Source of the DNA: Comamonadaceae bacterium
GTDB taxonomy: Bacteria; Pseudomonadota; Gammaproteobacteria; Burkholderiales; Burkholderiaceae_C
DNA: 6,569 bases
NCBI GenBank assembly: GCA_947374485.1
Contig: CANCCF010000219.1
Location: 1-6,569, forward strand
Reading direction: 5' to 3'
Position numbers and translations under genes: made by a program. The notes under the pieces are model-generated. The model was given only the letters and a program-made list of their open reading frames with translations. It did not search any database and was not told where the DNA came from. Positions 4,918-6,569 of this stretch are shown here, piece by piece. Position 1 is the stretch's first letter. Each line of letters begins with the position of its first letter.

Positions 4918-6569
4918 TGGGCAGTGCAAACACCGTCAAGGAGCCGCCGAGTTCGGTGTACTGGCTCAGTTCACGGTAGCCGCCCACTGCCCCCAGGCCT
5001 TCCTGGTCTTTCTCCAGGCCTGCGGCCATGCCGATACCGGCCCAGCCGCCAATGCCCGAGAACACGCCGATGTACTGCTTGCCCTTGTGCTGGTAGGTGA
5101 AGACGTTGCCGATGATGCCGGACGGGGTTTTGAACTTGTAGAGCTCCTTGTTGATGTCACGCTTGTCCACGCACTTCAGGTAGCCTTCCAGCGTGCCGTA
5201 GCAGGACAGGCCACCGGCCGTGTTGAGCGCGCCGCTCCAGACCGAGAATTTCTCGGCGTGGCTTTGCACGATCTTGCCGGCGCTGGCATCCCAGGCGATG
5301 TAGTTGCCCATGCCACCGTGGCTGTTGGGGGCCGGGTACATGGACAGCGTGGCGCCGACATAGGGCTGGCCTGCGGTGTAGTCCACCTTGTAGGGCTCGT
5401 AGTCCATGCAGACATGGTTGGTGGGCACGTAAAACAGCTTGGTCTCCGGGTCAAACGCGGCGGGCTGTTCGTCCTTGGTGCCCAGGGCTGCGGGGCAGAT
5501 GCCCTTGGTGTTGACGTCAGGGCCATTGCGGGCGGTGGAGTATTTGGCAACCGTCACAGGGCGGCCGGACTTCATGTCCACGTGGGTGGCCCAGTTCACG
5601 GCCGGGTCGTATTTTTCGGCCACCAGCAAGGCACCATTGGTGCGGTCCAGTGTGTAGCCAAAACCATTTCGGTCGAAGTGGACCAGGGCCTTGGTGGGTT
5701 TGCCTTTGACGTCGATATCGGCCAGGATCATCTCATTCACACCGTCATAGTCCCACTCGTCATAGGGTGTCATTTGGTAAACCCAGTTGACCTTGCCTGT
5801 ATCGAGGTTGCGCGACCAGATGGCCATGGACCAGCGGTTGTCGCCAGGGCGTTGCGCCGGATTCCAGGTGGAGGGGTTGCCACTGCCGTAGAACACCGAG
5901 TTCAGGGCCTTGTCGTAGCTGAACCAGCCCCAGGTGGTGCCGCCGCCATGCTTCCACTGCTCGTCTTGCCAGGTTTTGAGCGACGAGTTGGGGCCCACGG
6001 GCTTGATGGCGCCGTCGGTCCAGGTGGTGGTCTTGGCTGGGTCTACCAGCATCTCCTCGTCCGGGCCTGTGCTGTAACCCTTCCAGACCAGTTTGCCGGA
6101 GTTGATGTCATAGGCCGCCAGGAAGCCGCGCACGCCCCACTCGCCACCCGAGATGCCAGTGATGACTTTGTCCTTGAAGATGTGCGGTGCGTTGGTGTTG
6201 ACCGCGCCTATCTTGGGGTCGCCGTTTTTGACGCTCCAAATGACTTTGCCGGTCTTGGCGTCCAGTGCCACCAGGTTGGAGTCGGCCTGCTGCAGGAAGA
6301 TCTTGCCCTCGGCATAGGCCAGGCCACGGTAGACGGTGTCGCAGCACATCTGTGCAATCACCGCCTGGTCTTGCTTGGGCTCGTACTTCCATTTGATTTT
6401 CTGGGTGTCGAGGTCAATGGCAAACACCTTGTTGGGGAACGGCGAATGCAGGTACATGGTGCCGTCAATCACCAGCGGCGAACCTTCATGGCCGCGCAGC
6501 ACGCCGGTGGAGAAGGTCCAGGCGACCTGCATCTTGCCAACATTGGTGGTGTCAATTTGCTTGAGCTTG
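4913..6569 (-). CDS. xoxF: Lanthanide-dependent PQQ methanol dehydrogenase XoxF (5' partial)
   Basis: 551 residues and the stop are visible; the frame runs off the right edge, so roughly 50 N-terminal residues including the signal peptide are missing. The Met at 6532 is internal and is used for numbering. This is an eight-bladed PQQ beta-propeller of the periplasmic methanol dehydrogenase type. Visible hallmarks are the vicinal disulfide Cys63-Cys64 (MCCDTV), the metal ligand Glu131 in GGEWGVRG, Asn219 in GSGNPSTWN, the catalytic Asp261 in DEWDYDG, a second cysteine pair Cys346/Cys375 (ICPAALG; NHVCMDYEP) and repeated tryptophan-docking blades (ALDAKTGKVIW, AYDINSGKLVW). Asp263, two residues after the catalytic Asp, is the extra carboxylate of lanthanide enzymes; calcium MxaF enzymes have Ala there. 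The closing GIIGNVFTYQHKGKQY and GGWAGIG segments match the XoxF5-like group. It oxidises methanol, possibly other short alcohols or formaldehyde, and feeds the cytochrome encoded 12 bp downstream. Its promoter is outside the window. Confidence 0.95.
   Translation of the reverse strand, partial: KLKQIDTTNVGKMQVAWTFSTGVLRGHEGSPLVIDGTMYLHSPFPNKVFAIDLDTQKIKWKYEPKQDQAVIAQMCCDTVYRGLAYAEGKIFLQQADSNLVALDAKTGKVIWSVKNGDPKIGAVNTNAPHIFKDKVITGISGGEWGVRGFLAAYDINSGKLVWKGYSTGPDEEMLVDPAKTTTWTDGAIKPVGPNSSLKTWQDEQWKHGGGTTWGWFSYDKALNSVFYGSGNPSTWNPAQRPGDNRWSMAIWSRNLDTGKVNWVYQMTPYDEWDYDGVNEMILADIDVKGKPTKALVHFDRNGFGYTLDRTNGALLVAEKYDPAVNWATHVDMKSGRPVTVAKYSTARNGPDVNTKGICPAALGTKDEQPAAFDPETKLFYVPTNHVCMDYEPYKVDYTAGQPYVGATLSMYPAPNSHGGMGNYIAWDASAGKIVQSHAEKFSVWSGALNTAGGLSCYGTLEGYLKCVDKRDINKELYKFKTPSGIIGNVFTYQHKGKQYIGVFSGIGGWAGIGMAAGLEKDQEGLGAVGGYRELSQYTELGGSLTVFALPN

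Overview
The window is GC-rich and tightly packed, with a proteobacterial look. The dehydrogenase, MnmC and cytochrome sequences resemble Burkholderiales, most likely Comamonadaceae; that placement is inferred from remembered protein similarity and is not proven. Seven genes fill almost all of it. No tRNA, rRNA, CRISPR array, insertion sequence or non-coding stretch over 300 bases was seen.

Layout: positions 1-498 on the + strand carry the 3' end of mnmC, a tRNA wobble-uridine modification gene. Everything else is on the - strand and reads right to left as one apparent operon. The order is: a lanthanide-type PQQ methanol dehydrogenase XoxF (5' end outside the window), a small periplasmic cytochrome c (XoxG-like), a periplasmic substrate-binding-like protein (XoxJ/MxaJ-like), a small exported Cys-containing protein of unknown function, an exported metallo-beta-lactamase (MBL) fold hydrolase with a complete metal site, and an exported fusion of SoxY-like, SoxZ-like and MBL domains. 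Junctions are a 12-bp gap, a 4-bp ATGA overlap, a 32-bp overlap, a 7-bp gap and a 13-bp overlap, which points to one transcript and translational coupling. The last operon gene and mnmC converge and overlap by 11 bp. The promoter must lie to the right of the window. No clear intrinsic terminator is visible at the convergent end.

How the genes fit together: XoxF oxidises methanol (or another primary alcohol) in the periplasm with PQQ and a lanthanide. The cytochrome would take its electrons, and the XoxJ-like protein probably helps mature or activate the dehydrogenase. The last two genes match what is known as the quinoprotein-associated 'relay system': a SoxYZ-like carrier with a swinging-arm-type cysteine, plus zinc metallohydrolases. 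Their biochemical job is, to my knowledge, unsolved.

The most interesting point is that the two MBL domains are paralogous but unequal. The stand-alone protein keeps every metal ligand. The domain fused to the SoxYZ-like carrier has lost most of them and carries a CxxC motif. This suggests a catalytic subunit working with a carrier/scaffold subunit.
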